A DNA stretch of 64,000 bases from contig NZ_BDAG01000006.1 of the NCBI RefSeq assembly GCF_002091715.1, positions 124,001 through 188,000 on the forward strand. The letters are read 5' to 3'. Shown piece after piece: positions 8,217-17,445 of the stretch (its first letter is position 1; each line of letters begins with the position of its first letter). The notes under the pieces were generated by a model that did not search any database, was not told the DNA's origin, and saw nothing but the letters and a program-made list of their open reading frames with translations. The stretch comes from Pseudomonas migulae NBRC 103157. Lineage in GTDB: Bacteria > Pseudomonadota > Gammaproteobacteria > Pseudomonadales > Pseudomonadaceae. The position numbers and the translations under genes are program-made.

Positions 8217-9251
8217 TTACTTAGCTTGAGCTTCAACCTGCGCTTCTACGCGACGGTTAACAGCGCGACCAGCTTCAGTTTTGTTGTCAGCAACTGGGCG
8301 GGATTCGCCGTAGCCAACAGACTGAACGCGGGACGATTCAACACCGTACTGGTTGGTCAGAACTTGCTTAACGGCGTTTGCACGACGCTCGGACAGTTTC
8401 TGGTTGTAAGCGTCAGGACCGACGGAGTCAGTGTGACCTTCAACAGTAGTGGTGGTGGATGGGTACTGCTTCATGAAGTCAGCCAGGTTCTTGATGTCGC
8501 CGTAGCTGTTGGTTTTAACAACAGATTTGTCGAAATCGAACTTAACGTCCAGCTCTACACGAACAACTTCAGCAACTGCTGGGCAGCCATCAGCATCAAC
8601 AGTTACGTTGGCTGGGGTGTCCGGGCACTTGTCAACGTTGTCGCAAACGCCGTCGTTGTCGCTGTCGGAGCAGACTTCAGCCGGTGCTGGAACTGGAGCA
8701 GCAGCTGGCTTGGAGCCGCCACCGAAGTTCACACCGATACCGACGCTAGGAGCCCACTCGGTGTCGCCCTGGTCGATGTTGTACTGAGCTTCAACGCCGG
8801 CACGAGCGTAGAAGTTGTCTGTGAAGTACAGCTTGGCACCGCCGCCAACGTTGGCGAAGGTGGAACCGTTACGACCACCGCGATCGTTCTGACCGATGCT
8901 CTGATCGGAGAAGCCGGCCGAAACGTACGGACGCAGCATGTCGCCTGGGTTGTTGAAGTGGTACAGAGCGTCCAGGGCGGTGTTGGAGCCCTTGATGTTC
9001 TTGCCCGACTCGCTACGAACGTTGTGAACTTCGTCGTAGCCCAGACGCAGTTCAACGTCGTCGGTCAGGAAGTAACCAACCGAACCACCGAACAGGTTGC
9101 CGTCGTTTTTGAAATCGCGCTGGCTATCGTAATACTCTTTCTTTGCAAAGCCTTCGATTTCAACTGCGCCTTGGCCTTGTGCCAGTGCGCCGAACGAAGT
9201 GGCTGCAATAAGAGAACCAATGGCCAAGCCCAAGGTGTTTTTCAGTTTCAT
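8217..9251 (-). CDS. oprF: Major outer-membrane porin OprF
   Basis: A 344-residue OmpA-family outer-membrane protein that gives general porosity and links the outer membrane to peptidoglycan. A signal peptide (MKLKNTLGLAIGSLIAATSFGALA, cleavage after ALA) leads into an eight-stranded barrel of about 160 residues. A Pro/Ala hinge (PAAAPVPAPA) and a short Asp-rich thrombospondin-3/Cys segment (CSDSDNDGVCDNVDKCPDT) follow. The C-terminal OmpA peptidoglycan-binding domain has GHTDSVG and the NQKLSERRANAVK helix. The start follows GGGGA. It lies 107 bases after sigX; in Pseudomonas oprF is expressed from its own promoter and from a SigX-dependent one. Confidence 0.98.
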   Translation of the reverse strand: MKLKNTLGLAIGSLIAATSFGALAQGQGAVEIEGFAKKEYYDSQRDFKNDGNLFGGSVGYFLTDDVELRLGYDEVHNVRSESGKNIKGSNTALDALYHFNNPGDMLRPYVSAGFSDQSIGQNDRGGRNGSTFANVGGGAKLYFTDNFYARAGVEAQYNIDQGDTEWAPSVGIGVNFGGGSKPAAAPVPAPAEVCSDSDNDGVCDNVDKCPDTPANVTVDADGCPAVAEVVRVELDVKFDFDKSVVKTNSYGDIKNLADFMKQYPSTTTTVEGHTDSVGPDAYNQKLSERRANAVKQVLTNQYGVESSRVQSVGYGESRPVADNKTEAGRAVNRRVEAQVEAQAK

Positions 9252-9358
9252 CCGTTAAATCCCCATCTGGTGATTGTGAAGCAGTCCCGCAAACCGGGGG
9301 ACAACTCGGCGGCAAGTCTATCAGAACTTGCCTACACGTAAGAGATATTTGCGCCGAA

Positions 9359-9949
9359 CTAAGTTTCAGCAATACCTGCAAATTTCTCACGCAATTTGTC
9401 TAGAGCGCGTTTGTAACGCATTTTTGTTGCACTCAAACCCATGTGCATGATGTCTGCGATCTCCTGAAACTCCAGCTCTGCGACAAATCGTAGCACCAGA
9501 ATTTCACGGTCAATCGGGTTCACATACACCAGCCAGCGATCAAGTCCGCCCTTCTCCTCGGGTTTCGGCGCCTTCTCTTCAGACGCTTCCTCGAGGGGGT
9601 CCAGACTCAAAGCATCCATCAAGCGACGCTTTCGCCGTTCTTTCCGATACTGCGTGATGCACTCGTTGTACGTGATGCTATATAGCCATGTCTTGAACTT
9701 CGATTTCCCCTCGAAGTTCTTCAGGCCATACAACACCTTCAACATCACTTCCTGACAGACATCGTCTGCATCGCGATCGTTCCCAAGATACCGTGCACAG
9801 ACGTTAAATAATGTTCGTTGGTAACGCCGCATCAATTCTTCATAGGCGCGCGTTACGTGAAACAGCTCGGTATGCGAGCGCGCGACCAACTCCTCATCAG
9901 AGAGCTCGCGGGGGTCGTAGCGCGTGGAGAGCGTTTGAGCTTTATTCAA
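9359..9949 (-). CDS. sigX: ECF sigma factor SigX
   Basis: A 196-residue extracytoplasmic-function sigma factor controlling oprF and membrane lipid genes in Pseudomonas. Region 2 includes YQRTLFNVCARYLGNDRDAD and the -10 recognition helix, and region 4 ends with a helix-turn-helix (FQEIADIMHMGLSATKMRYKRA). A charged linker (EEASEEKAPKPEEKGG) joins them. The reading frame starts with TTG at 9949 (LNKAQTLSTRYDPREL), the start used by convention for this family, with no strong ribosome-binding site. No anti-sigma factor gene is adjacent, in line with the unusual SigX regulation through the neighbouring cmpX operon and membrane state. Confidence 0.96.
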   Translation of the reverse strand: MNKAQTLSTRYDPRELSDEELVARSHTELFHVTRAYEELMRRYQRTLFNVCARYLGNDRDADDVCQEVMLKVLYGLKNFEGKSKFKTWLYSITYNECITQYRKERRKRRLMDALSLDPLEEASEEKAPKPEEKGGLDRWLVYVNPIDREILVLRFVAELEFQEIADIMHMGLSATKMRYKRALDKLREKFAGIAET

Positions 9950-9979
9950 AACAAGTCGGGCCGACAGTCAGGTCAATGT

Positions 9980-10011
9980 CCGCCGCAGCCCCTCGGGGCA
10001 TTTTGCGGCGG
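9980..10011 (-). promoter_or_regulatory. Strong hairpin in the sigX leader
   Basis: CCGCCGCA (9980-9987) pairs with TGCGGCGG (10004-10011), and GCCCC/GGGGC extend the stem inside. No T-run follows on the minus strand, so it is not an ordinary terminator. It lies between the cmpX stop and the TTG start of sigX. Confidence 0.5.
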
Positions 10012-10035
10012 CATACATTAGCAGGGTTTGCCGGG

Positions 10036-10860
10036 TTAGCGGCTACTCACATGCTGCTCCAGGAGAATCCGATTGGAGAGAGAGACTAGCTCACCCTCAT
10101 CGGTCAGCAATGTGGTTTTAACCGTGCCGATCTCTTCGATCTGACCTTCGACCTCGCCAACACGCACTTGTTGCCCAACCTGATACAACTCACGCACATA
10201 GATGCCCGCAAGAATCTGACCGGCAATTTCCCGGCTTCCCAAACCCATGGCCAGCGCAACCGCCAGACCAACGGTAATCAATACGATCACAATGACATGG
10301 TTCAGCAGGTCGGTCTTGACCTCCAACTGGCTGATCGCGACCGAAATACTGATGATAATCACCAGGCCCTGGGCGATTCGCCCCAGCCCAGCGGCGTAAT
10401 CCAGCCCTACGCCTTCTGCCGCTCCCCGTACCAGCCCATTGGCCAGTTGTGCCAGCAAAACACCCACCAGCAGCACCAGCGCAGCGCCGAAAACTTTCGG
10501 CAAATACAGCGCAAGCATGTCCAGCGTAGCTGAAACTCGCTCAAGTCCAAGGGATTCTGCGGCCGAAACCAGAAAAATCAGCAGAACGAACCAATAGACA
10601 ATTTTGCCAATCAGCGTCGAAATCGGCACTTGAAGGCCGGCCCGGGACAGCAATTTTGTCAGACCGGTACCGCCCATCAGGCGATCGAGCCCAAGCTTGG
10701 CGAGCAACTTTGACAGCAAAGTGTCCAAAAGTTTCGCAACGACAAAACCCAACAGCAGCACAACCAATGCGCCGAACAGGTTCGGAATGAAATTCGCAAC
10801 CTTGGTCCATAACGCAGTCATTGCAGTGACGAGGCTCTGAGTCCAGAGATCAAGTTCCAT
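10036..10860 (-). CDS. cmpX: Small-conductance mechanosensitive-channel-family protein CmpX
   Basis: A 274-residue inner-membrane protein of the MscS superfamily: several hydrophobic helices over the first 200 residues, then a short beta domain (VGQQVRVGEVEGQIEEIGTVKTTLLTDEGE) that matches the MscS middle domain with its EGQIEEIG signature. It is known in Pseudomonas as CmpX, whose loss alters membrane fluidity and activates SigX. ATG 10860 is chosen; the frame also opens at TTG 10866. The cfrX stop codon lies at 10863-10865, so translation is coupled or nearly so. It is last in a cmaX-cfrX-cmpX operon and is followed by sigX. Confidence 0.93.
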   Translation of the reverse strand: MELDLWTQSLVTAMTALWTKVANFIPNLFGALVVLLLGFVVAKLLDTLLSKLLAKLGLDRLMGGTGLTKLLSRAGLQVPISTLIGKIVYWFVLLIFLVSAAESLGLERVSATLDMLALYLPKVFGAALVLLVGVLLAQLANGLVRGAAEGVGLDYAAGLGRIAQGLVIIISISVAISQLEVKTDLLNHVIVIVLITVGLAVALAMGLGSREIAGQILAGIYVRELYQVGQQVRVGEVEGQIEEIGTVKTTLLTDEGELVSLSNRILLEQHVSSR

Positions 10861-10862
10861 AT

Positions 10863-11111
10863 TCAATCAGCCTTATCAGCAGTGCGAACGGTAGGTTTAC
10901 GGTGACGTGAAACCGGCGAAACATGCGCCGATCCGTTATTCAGGGCGATCATCAGCGCGGGCAACCAGCGGCCCAGCAGGCTGAAAAGATCACCGGCGCC
11001 GACCTGGCGGTTGGCGGTTTTCAGGACACGCCCGAGGCACGCATCGTCGTCACGGGTGGACGGTGAGGCGTTCAGCATGTCGCGCAAAGACTGTTCAAAC
11101 GGATCGTGCAT
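10863..11111 (-). CDS. cfrX: Small conserved protein CfrX
   Basis: An 82-residue protein of unknown function. It starts MHDPFEQSLRDMLNASPSTRDDDACLGRVLKTANRQVGAGDLF..., with one hydrophobic stretch (LFSLLGRWLPALMIALNN, near residues 40-58) that could be a membrane-associated helix, and a basic tail. ATG 11111 follows GAGAGGTG. Position between the CorA-like gene and cmpX identifies it as the cfrX of the Pseudomonas cmaX-cfrX-cmpX operon; sequence alone would not reveal a role. Confidence 0.88.
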   Translation of the reverse strand: MHDPFEQSLRDMLNASPSTRDDDACLGRVLKTANRQVGAGDLFSLLGRWLPALMIALNNGSAHVSPVSRHRKPTVRTADKAD

Positions 11112-11174
11112 ACGCACCTCTCGTGATGTCTGTGAAAGACGCGGTCAGATTTGCACGGGTCACATGGCTCATCG

Positions 11175-12170
11175 TCAGACCCAGCGCAAACGTCGGAATA
11201 ACCACCACTGCCCCAGTGCCACCGAAACCATCATCAGGCAGGCAATCAGGAAGCCATAAGGGCTGGCAGAGAACGGAATTCCCCCCACGTTGATCCCCAA
11301 AAGACCGGTCAGAAAACTCATCGGCAAAAAGATTCCGGTGATGATCCCGAAGCGGTACATCGTGCGGTTCATGCGCACGCTCAAACGTCGGTCTTCAGCC
11401 TCCAGGACCAGCCCCACGCGCTCCCGGGTCAACTCCAGCTCCTCGAGATAGCGGGTCAGGCTGTTGTTCAATTCGTTCCAGTAATCGCCGTCATCTTCGA
11501 CAAACCAGGGTAGTTTTATCCGCGTCAGCTGTCCGAAAATTTCCCGCTGCGGTGCCAGAAAACGTTTCAGCGCAGCCGCCCTTCGACGGATCTGCAAAAT
11601 GGAGTCATGTTCGGGTGTATACCGTTCGTCGGTATCCAGTTTCTCTTCTTCCTCATCGACCACTTCCGAGAGGCAACCGACCAGATCCTGCACCTTGTTG
11701 GTGAGGAACTGAGCCATATAAAGGATGAGTTCGGAGGCAGTTTTCGGTCCTTTGCCTTCGCCGAGCTGCACCAGCAATTCATCGGTGGCACGCAACGGAC
11801 GCAGGCGCAGGGAAATCACCCGCTGTGCCGAGGCGAAAATCCGCACCGAGACCATGTCTTCCGGTTCGGCCCCCGGATTCAGATTGACCCCGCGCAAAAA
11901 TAGCAGCAGTTCGCTGTCGGAAAGCTGTAAGAGACGCGGACGGGTGTTTTCTTCGAGCAGCAAATCACAGCTGAATTCACTCAGACCGCTGGATTTGCGC
12001 AGCCAGGTCTGGGTTTGCGGGTGACTGCGATCCCAGTGCAGCCACAGGCTTTCATGCGCCTGCAGCTGCAAGTCATCGAGTTCTGTCCGGGCTATCGAAC
12101 GCGCACCGCCTTTACCATCCAGCACCAGGGCATGCACCAGCCCCCACTGCGCGTTTTCTTCCTCGAACAT
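11175..12170 (-). CDS. cmaX: CorA/ZntB-family divalent cation transporter CmaX
   Basis: A 331-residue inner-membrane transporter of the CorA family. A large cytoplasmic N-terminal domain of about 270 residues with coiled helices is followed by two C-terminal membrane helices. The pore signature is GINVGGIP (near residue 290), the ZntB-type variant of the GMN motif in classical CorA, so zinc is as likely a substrate as magnesium. ATG 12170 has AAGGGG at good spacing; the frame also extends to GTG 12176. It heads the cmaX-cfrX-cmpX operon. A second, classical CorA with GMN is encoded at 49.7 kb. Confidence 0.92.
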   Translation of the reverse strand: MFEEENAQWGLVHALVLDGKGGARSIARTELDDLQLQAHESLWLHWDRSHPQTQTWLRKSSGLSEFSCDLLLEENTRPRLLQLSDSELLLFLRGVNLNPGAEPEDMVSVRIFASAQRVISLRLRPLRATDELLVQLGEGKGPKTASELILYMAQFLTNKVQDLVGCLSEVVDEEEEKLDTDERYTPEHDSILQIRRRAAALKRFLAPQREIFGQLTRIKLPWFVEDDGDYWNELNNSLTRYLEELELTRERVGLVLEAEDRRLSVRMNRTMYRFGIITGIFLPMSFLTGLLGINVGGIPFSASPYGFLIACLMMVSVALGQWWLFRRLRWV

Positions 12171-12196
12171 CCTCACCCCTTTGCTTGGCTCAACGT

Positions 12197-12688
12197 TTAT
12201 TCAGGCATCTTCAGTGGGCTTGGCGAGATGATCACGCCGTTATTGTCCGCATAGATGTATTCGCCTGGACGGAACGTCACACCGGCAAAAGTCACCACCA
12301 CGTTGAGATCGCCGAGCCCGCGCCGGTCGGATTTCCTCGGGTGGCTGGCGAGGGCCTGAACGCCAAGATCGGTCTGCGCGATGATGTCGACGTCGCGGAT
12401 GCAACCGTAGATCACCAGCCCTTCCCAACCGTTGTTCGCGGCTTTCTCGGCCAGCATGTCGCCCAGCAACGCATGACGCAAGGAACCGCCACCGTCGACC
12501 ACCAGCACTTTGCCATTCCCCTTGAGCTCGACCTGCTCCTTGACCCGCGAGTTGTCTTCGAAGCACTTGATGGTCACGATTTCGCCGCCGAAGGAATCAC
12601 GGCCGCCGAAATTGCTGAACATCGGTTCGAGCACCTGCACCAGTTCCGGATAGGCGTCGCACAGGTCAGGCGTGATGTAATGGTTCAT
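12197..12688 (-). CDS. rraA: RraA-family protein (RNase E regulator-like / HMG-type aldolase fold)
   Basis: A 163-residue RraA-family protein. The family includes inhibitors of RNase E and class II 4-hydroxy-4-methyl-2-oxoglutarate/oxaloacetate aldolases, which share one fold. Features are the core [18 protein letters not shown] and [19 protein letters not shown], in which the Gly-x-x-Arg-Asp segment is the metal/substrate site of the aldolase members. AGGAG precedes ATG 12688. The length is that of RraA, but the intact RD motif means aldolase activity cannot be excluded. It is 21 bases from cmaX on the same strand but has its own upstream gap. Confidence 0.88.
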   Translation of the reverse strand: MNHYITPDLCDAYPELVQVLEPMFSNFGGRDSFGGEIVTIKCFEDNSRVKEQVELKGNGKVLVVDGGGSLRHALLGDMLAEKAANNGWEGLVIYGCIRDVDIIAQTDLGVQALASHPRKSDRRGLGDLNVVVTFAGVTFRPGEYIYADNNGVIISPSPLKMPE

Positions 12689-12809
12689 CGAGAAACTCCT
12701 GTAAAGAGGAAGACAATCGAGGATGTCGTAAAGTGACCGGAAAAGCTCAATGCGTCATATCTTAGCCGCAAGCCGATCAGAGCGAAATGCCCTTGATAGA
12801 GCATCAGGC

Positions 12810-13799
12810 TCAGACTGCCGCCGCCAAATCCGGCTTGTCTCCCGACAACGGGGTGTGCTGATCCGCCAACCAGCGCGCCACCAATGGCCAGACCTCAGTC
12901 TGCGCCGCTTTGCTGACGAGCATTTCCACGTGACCGAAGTTGTCGCCAAAGCCCTGCTCACGACCGAGGTTGATGAATTGCTTGTGCTCGGAGCCAACCT
13001 GGTCAAATAACTTGCGGCAGGCCCACGCAGGGTCCTGGTGGTCGCCTGCCGCACTCACCGCCAGTACCGGCAAGCGGACTTCGGCCAATCCGGCCCACCA
13101 GTCCTTGTCGGCATCGCCAAAGCGCCCGAACAGACCGTACCAGCGCATGCTTTCCAGGGCCAGGCCAATCGGCTCGTCCTCCGGGCCGCGCTTGAGCCGT
13201 GAACCGGATAGCTGGGCGAAACGCTTGAGAATGAAGCGCCCGCTCCACTCGACCGGCGGGATCTTCAACGGCCAGTAGGTGCGGCTGACTTGCGTACCAA
13301 AGAACGCCGCAGAGGCCACAACCGGTTCGCCGATGTACTCGCCACCGAGCGCCGCCGCCAGGGTAATCCCGCCCAGCGAATGGCCGATCCAGTGCGGCAC
13401 CTGGCCGCTCTGCTCACGCACGAACGCGCCAATGGCCGGCAGATCGTAACGAGCGTAGTCGGAGACGCGGTTTTTACGGTAGTTCTGGTTGCGCTGGGAC
13501 AGGCCATGGCCGCGCATTTCCGGAATCCATACATCGAACCCCAGGCGAGCCAGGTAAGCCCCGAGTCCCAGCCCCTTTGGAGAAAACCAGAAGCGCCGGT
13601 TGGAAAAACTGCCGTGCAACAGAATCACCGGCACGCCCCCGTGCGCGGGCGCATCCGCCATGCCTAAACGGGTCACCGCCAACTCCACAGTGCCATCAGG
13701 ACTGTTGCCGGGTTTCAAACGATAGACGTCTTCGCTCAGATCGCCGCGCCGCTCGGCGCTGATCAGGGCGACAGGAAATAGGTTGCTGCTGCTTTGCAT
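12810..13799 (-). CDS. Alpha/beta hydrolase, probable esterase
   Basis: A 329-residue alpha/beta-hydrolase. It has the HG oxyanion segment (LLHGSFSNRRFW near 60-71), the nucleophile elbow GHSLGG (139-144, Ser141), and later an Asp and a His (DNFGHVEML) for the triad. There is no signal peptide or membrane segment. In P. aeruginosa the same position holds PA1771, an esterase/lipase. ATG 13799 is preferred over the TTG at 13814 because AAGAG precedes it. An intrinsic terminator ends only about 12 bases upstream of this start, so how it is transcribed is unclear. Substrate is not predictable from sequence. Confidence 0.88.
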   Translation of the reverse strand: MQSSSNLFPVALISAERRGDLSEDVYRLKPGNSPDGTVELAVTRLGMADAPAHGGVPVILLHGSFSNRRFWFSPKGLGLGAYLARLGFDVWIPEMRGHGLSQRNQNYRKNRVSDYARYDLPAIGAFVREQSGQVPHWIGHSLGGITLAAALGGEYIGEPVVASAAFFGTQVSRTYWPLKIPPVEWSGRFILKRFAQLSGSRLKRGPEDEPIGLALESMRWYGLFGRFGDADKDWWAGLAEVRLPVLAVSAAGDHQDPAWACRKLFDQVGSEHKQFINLGREQGFGDNFGHVEMLVSKAAQTEVWPLVARWLADQHTPLSGDKPDLAAAV

Positions 13800-13810
13800 A
13801 ATGCTCTTGC

Positions 13811-13845
13811 ACAAAAAAGGGCGGCATCCTTGAGGAGCCCGCCCT
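13811..13845 (-). terminator. Intrinsic terminator between ppsA and the hydrolase
   Basis: On the minus strand AGGGCGG...TCC-TCAA-GGA...CCGCCCT is followed by TTTTTT. It closes the ppsA transcript. Its T-run sits about 12 bases before the hydrolase start codon, an unusually tight arrangement. Confidence 0.85.
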
Positions 13846-13873
13846 ACTTCAATCTCTTAAAACGGCCCCCCCC

Positions 13874-13942
13874 CTGTAGGAGCAGAGCTTGCTGGCGATG
13901 GCGATTTTGAAGACGCCATCGCGGGCAAGCCTGCTCCTACAG
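13874..13942. repeat. REPIN (TGTAGGAGC type)
   Basis: CTGTAGGAGCAGAGCTTGCTGGCGATGG and an inverted partner CCATCGCGGGCAAGCCTGCTCCTACAG flank a short spacer, downstream of ppsA. Confidence 0.88.
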
Positions 13943-13964
13943 TGAGCGAGCCGTTCCCACACCA

Positions 13965-16340
13965 TCACGCCGAAGCTTGACCTTCCGCCAGGAAGAACCA
14001 GGTTTCCAGTACGGAATCAGGGTTCAACGAAACGCTTTCGATACCCTGTTCCATCAGCCATTTGGCCAGATCAGGGTGGTCCGAAGGGCCCTGACCGCAA
14101 ATGCCGATGTACTTGCCGGCCTTGTTGCACGCGGCAATGGCGTTAGCCAGCAGCTTCTTGACCGCCGGATTACGCTCGTCGAACAGGTGAGCGATGATCC
14201 CGGAGTCACGATCCAGGCCCAGCGTCAGCTGAGTCAGGTCGTTGGAGCCGATGGAGAAGCCATCGAAGAACTCGAGGAATTCTTCCGCCAGAATCGCGTT
14301 GGACGGCAGTTCGCACATCATGATGATGCGCAGACCGTTCTCGCCGCGGGCCAGACCGTTTTCAGCCAGCAGGTCGACGACCTGGCTCGCTTCGCCCAGG
14401 GTACGGACGAACGGCACCATGATTTCGACGTTGGTCAGGCCCATCTCGTTGCGCACACGCTTGAGGGCGCGGCATTCGAGTTCGAAGCAGTCACGGAACG
14501 ATTCGCTGATGTAACGCGAAGCGCCGCGGAAGCCCAGCATCGGGTTTTCTTCTTCCGGCTCGTAAAGCTTGCCGCCGATCAGGTTCGCGTATTCATTGGA
14601 CTTGAAGTCCGACAGTCGCACGATGACCTTTTTCGGCGTGAACGCTGCCGCCAGGGTGCTGATGCCTTCCACCAGTTTGTCGACATAGAAGTCGACCGGA
14701 TCGTTGTAACCGGCGATGCGCTTGTCGACGCTGTCCTTGATTTCCTGCGGCAGGCCGTCGTAGTTCAACAGCGCTTTGGGGTGCACACCGATCATGCGGT
14801 TGATGATGAATTCCAGACGGGCCAGGCCCACACCGGCGTTCGGCAGTTGCGCGAAGTCGAAGGCGCGGTCCGGGTTGCCGACGTTCATCATGATCTTGAA
14901 CGGCAGGTCCGGCATGGCATCGACGGAGTTCTTCTTGATGTCGAAGCCCAGTTCGCCTTCGAAGATGTAGCCGGTGTCGCCTTCAGCGCAGGAAACGGTC
15001 ACGCCCTGGCCGTCTTTCAACAGCTGGGTGGCGTTGCCGCAACCGACCACGGCCGGGATGCCCAGCTCGCGAGCGATGATCGCTGCGTGGCAGGTACGGC
15101 CGCCACGGTTGGTGACGATGGCGCTGGCGCGCTTCATGACCGGCTCCCAGTCCGGGTCGGTCATGTCGGAAACGAGAACGTCGCCCGGCTGGACTTTGTC
15201 CATCTCGGACACGTCCTTGATGATGCGAACCTTGCCGGCGCCGATGCGCTGGCCGATGGCGCGACCTTCAACCAGCACGGTGCCGGTTTCTTTCAACAGG
15301 TAACGTTCCATGACGTTGGCCTGGGTGCGGCTCTTCACGGTTTCGGGACGGGCCTGAACGATATAGAGCTTGCCGTCGTCGCCGTCTTTGGCCCATTCGA
15401 TGTCCATCGGGCACTGGTAGTGCTTCTCGATGATCATCGCCTGCTTGGCCAGCTCGCTGACTTCGGCGTCGCTGAGGCAGAAACGTGCGCGATCGGCCTT
15501 GTCGACGTCAATGGTCTTGACCGACTTGCCGGCCGTGGCGACTTCGCCGTAGATCATCTTGATCGCTTTGCTACCCAGGTTACGGCGCAGGATGGCCGGA
15601 CGGCCAGCCTCGAGGGTTTGTTTGTGGACGTAGAATTCGTCCGGGTTCACCGCGCCTTGTACGACGGTTTCACCCAGGCCGTAGGCGCCGGTGATGAACA
15701 CCACGTCACGGAAGCCCGATTCGGTATCGAGGGTGAACATCACGCCGGCGGTGCCGGTTTCGGAGCGAACCATGCGCTGCACGCCAGCCGACAGGGCCAC
15801 CAGCTTGTGATCGAAGCCCTGGTGCACGCGGTAGGAAATGGCACGGTCGTTGAACAGTGAAGCGAACACCTCTTTGGCGGCGCGAATGACGTTTTCGACA
15901 CCACGGATGTTCAGGAAAGTTTCCTGCTGACCGGCGAAGGAAGCGTCCGGCAGGTCTTCGGCAGTAGCGGAAGAGCGCACGGCCACGGCCATGTCAGGGT
16001 TGCCGGCCGACAGCGTGGCGAACGCGGTGCGGATCTCGGCGTTGAGCTTCTCGGGGAATTCGGCTTCCATGATCCATTGACGGATCTGGGCGCCGGTCTT
16101 GGCCAGGGCGTTGACATCATCGACGTCCAGGGCGTCGAGGGCAGCGTGGATCTGATCGTTCAGGCCGCTCAGTTCCAGAAAATCACGATAAGCCTGAGCT
16201 GTCGTGGCGAAGCCACCGGGCACCGATACACCGGCACCTGCAAGGTTACTGATCATCTCGCCCAGGGATGCGTTCTTGCCCCCTACGTGCTCTACATCAT
16301 GGACGCCGAGCTTATCGAGGGAAACTACGTACTCTACCAA
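13965..16340 (-). CDS. ppsA: Phosphoenolpyruvate synthase
   Basis: A 791-residue enzyme that converts pyruvate, ATP and water to PEP, AMP and phosphate for gluconeogenesis. The N-terminal ATP-grasp domain includes [10 protein letters not shown] and SVPGGFATT. The phosphohistidine swivel domain has [22 protein letters not shown] with the catalytic His near residue 419. The C-terminal TIM barrel ends with [21 protein letters not shown] (active-site Cys) and SVSLNPDSV. The start is TTG 16340 ([12 protein letters not shown]) preceded by GGAGAG, the accepted start in Pseudomonas. It is divergent from ppsR, its regulator, across 174 bases. Confidence 0.97.
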   Translation of the reverse strand: MVEYVVSLDKLGVHDVEHVGGKNASLGEMISNLAGAGVSVPGGFATTAQAYRDFLELSGLNDQIHAALDALDVDDVNALAKTGAQIRQWIMEAEFPEKLNAEIRTAFATLSAGNPDMAVAVRSSATAEDLPDASFAGQQETFLNIRGVENVIRAAKEVFASLFNDRAISYRVHQGFDHKLVALSAGVQRMVRSETGTAGVMFTLDTESGFRDVVFITGAYGLGETVVQGAVNPDEFYVHKQTLEAGRPAILRRNLGSKAIKMIYGEVATAGKSVKTIDVDKADRARFCLSDAEVSELAKQAMIIEKHYQCPMDIEWAKDGDDGKLYIVQARPETVKSRTQANVMERYLLKETGTVLVEGRAIGQRIGAGKVRIIKDVSEMDKVQPGDVLVSDMTDPDWEPVMKRASAIVTNRGGRTCHAAIIARELGIPAVVGCGNATQLLKDGQGVTVSCAEGDTGYIFEGELGFDIKKNSVDAMPDLPFKIMMNVGNPDRAFDFAQLPNAGVGLARLEFIINRMIGVHPKALLNYDGLPQEIKDSVDKRIAGYNDPVDFYVDKLVEGISTLAAAFTPKKVIVRLSDFKSNEYANLIGGKLYEPEEENPMLGFRGASRYISESFRDCFELECRALKRVRNEMGLTNVEIMVPFVRTLGEASQVVDLLAENGLARGENGLRIIMMCELPSNAILAEEFLEFFDGFSIGSNDLTQLTLGLDRDSGIIAHLFDERNPAVKKLLANAIAACNKAGKYIGICGQGPSDHPDLAKWLMEQGIESVSLNPDSVLETWFFLAEGQASA

Positions 16341-16514
16341 GGTGATCTCTCCACTAACTGTGTTGGAAAAGCTCAGAAGCCGGCGCTCTAAAGGAGCATT
16401 TGCCAGCTGTATGGCCTGGACCTGGAAAATAAGTGAGAATGCGGGCCAATGGCGGCCGGCAAATCGCGCCTATCATATCCAAGATTCGTCACTAGCTTAA
16501 GGCCCAAGGTGCAA

Positions 16515-17333
16515 ATGAAACGATCTGCTTTCTTTATCTCCGATGGCACCGGCATCACAGCCGAAACCCTGGGTCAAAGCCTCCTGGCGCAGTTCGAAAA
16601 CATTACCTTCAGCAAATTCACGCGGCCGTACATCGACAACGTGGATAAAGCGCGGGCCATGGTACAACAAATCAACAAAGCCGCCGAAACCGACGGCTTC
16701 CGGCCGATTATCTTCGATACCATCGTCAATCAGGACATTCGTGAGATCCTCGCAACGTCCAATGGTTTCATGATCGACATTTTCTCGACCTTCCTGGCAC
16801 CGCTTGAACAGGAACTGACCGAGCATTCTTCCTACACCGTCGGCAAGTCTCACTCGATCGGCGGCAACTCCAATTACATGGAGCGCATCGAGGCGGTGAA
16901 CTTCGCCCTCGACAACGACGACGGTGCACGCACGCATTATTACGACAAGGCCGACCTGATCCTAGTGGGCGTGTCGCGTTGTGGTAAGACACCGACGTGC
17001 CTGTACATGGCGATGCAATTCGGTATTCGCGCGGCCAACTACCCGCTGACTGAAGACGATATGGAGCGCCTGACCCTGCCAAACGCCCTGCGCGCCCACC
17101 AGCACAAGCTGTTCGGCCTGACCATCGACCCGGACCGCCTCACCGCGATCCGCAACGAGCGCAAGCCCAACAGCCGCTATTCGAGCTACGCGCAGTGCGA
17201 GTTTGAAGTGCGCGAGGTGGAGAATCTGTTCCGCCGCGAGAACATTCCGAACATCAACTCCACGCATTTCTCCGTTGAAGAAATTTCGGCGAAGATCCTC
17301 GTTGAAAAAGGTGTTGAGCGGCGGTTCAAGTAA
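16515..17333 (+). CDS. ppsR: PEP synthase regulatory protein (pyrophosphatase/kinase)
   Basis: A 272-residue DUF299-family bifunctional enzyme. It inactivates PpsA by ADP-dependent phosphorylation of a threonine next to the catalytic histidine and reactivates it by phosphate-dependent dephosphorylation. The N-terminus [20 protein letters not shown] is the family signature, and the P-loop [10 protein letters not shown] lies near residues 151-160. The length is standard. ATG 16515 is chosen over the upstream frame start (16449), which would add unconserved residues. The gene is divergent from its target ppsA, the usual arrangement. Confidence 0.95.
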   Translation: MKRSAFFISDGTGITAETLGQSLLAQFENITFSKFTRPYIDNVDKARAMVQQINKAAETDGFRPIIFDTIVNQDIREILATSNGFMIDIFSTFLAPLEQELTEHSSYTVGKSHSIGGNSNYMERIEAVNFALDNDDGARTHYYDKADLILVGVSRCGKTPTCLYMAMQFGIRAANYPLTEDDMERLTLPNALRAHQHKLFGLTIDPDRLTAIRNERKPNSRYSSYAQCEFEVREVENLFRRENIPNINSTHFSVEEISAKILVEKGVERRFK

Positions 17334-17356
17334 TTTTTTAGCGCCTGTTCGGTCGC

Positions 17357-17430
17357 CTTCGCAAGCAAGCCCGCTCCCACATTTCTGTGCCCACCGAAGA
17401 TCAAATGTGGGAGCGGGCTTGCTCGCGAAG
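17357..17430. repeat. REPIN (GTGGGAGCGGGC type)
   Basis: Inverted arms CTTCGCAAGCAAGCCCGCTCCCACA and TGTGGGAGCGGGCTTGCTCGCGAAG flank a 24-base spacer between the convergent ppsR and prpD 3' ends. Confidence 0.92.
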
Positions 17431-17445
17431 AACGATGACGCGGTC

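Noticed and set aside
13977..15860. 627-residue open frame opposite ppsA
   Set aside because: Antisense shadow of ppsA, without any family motif.
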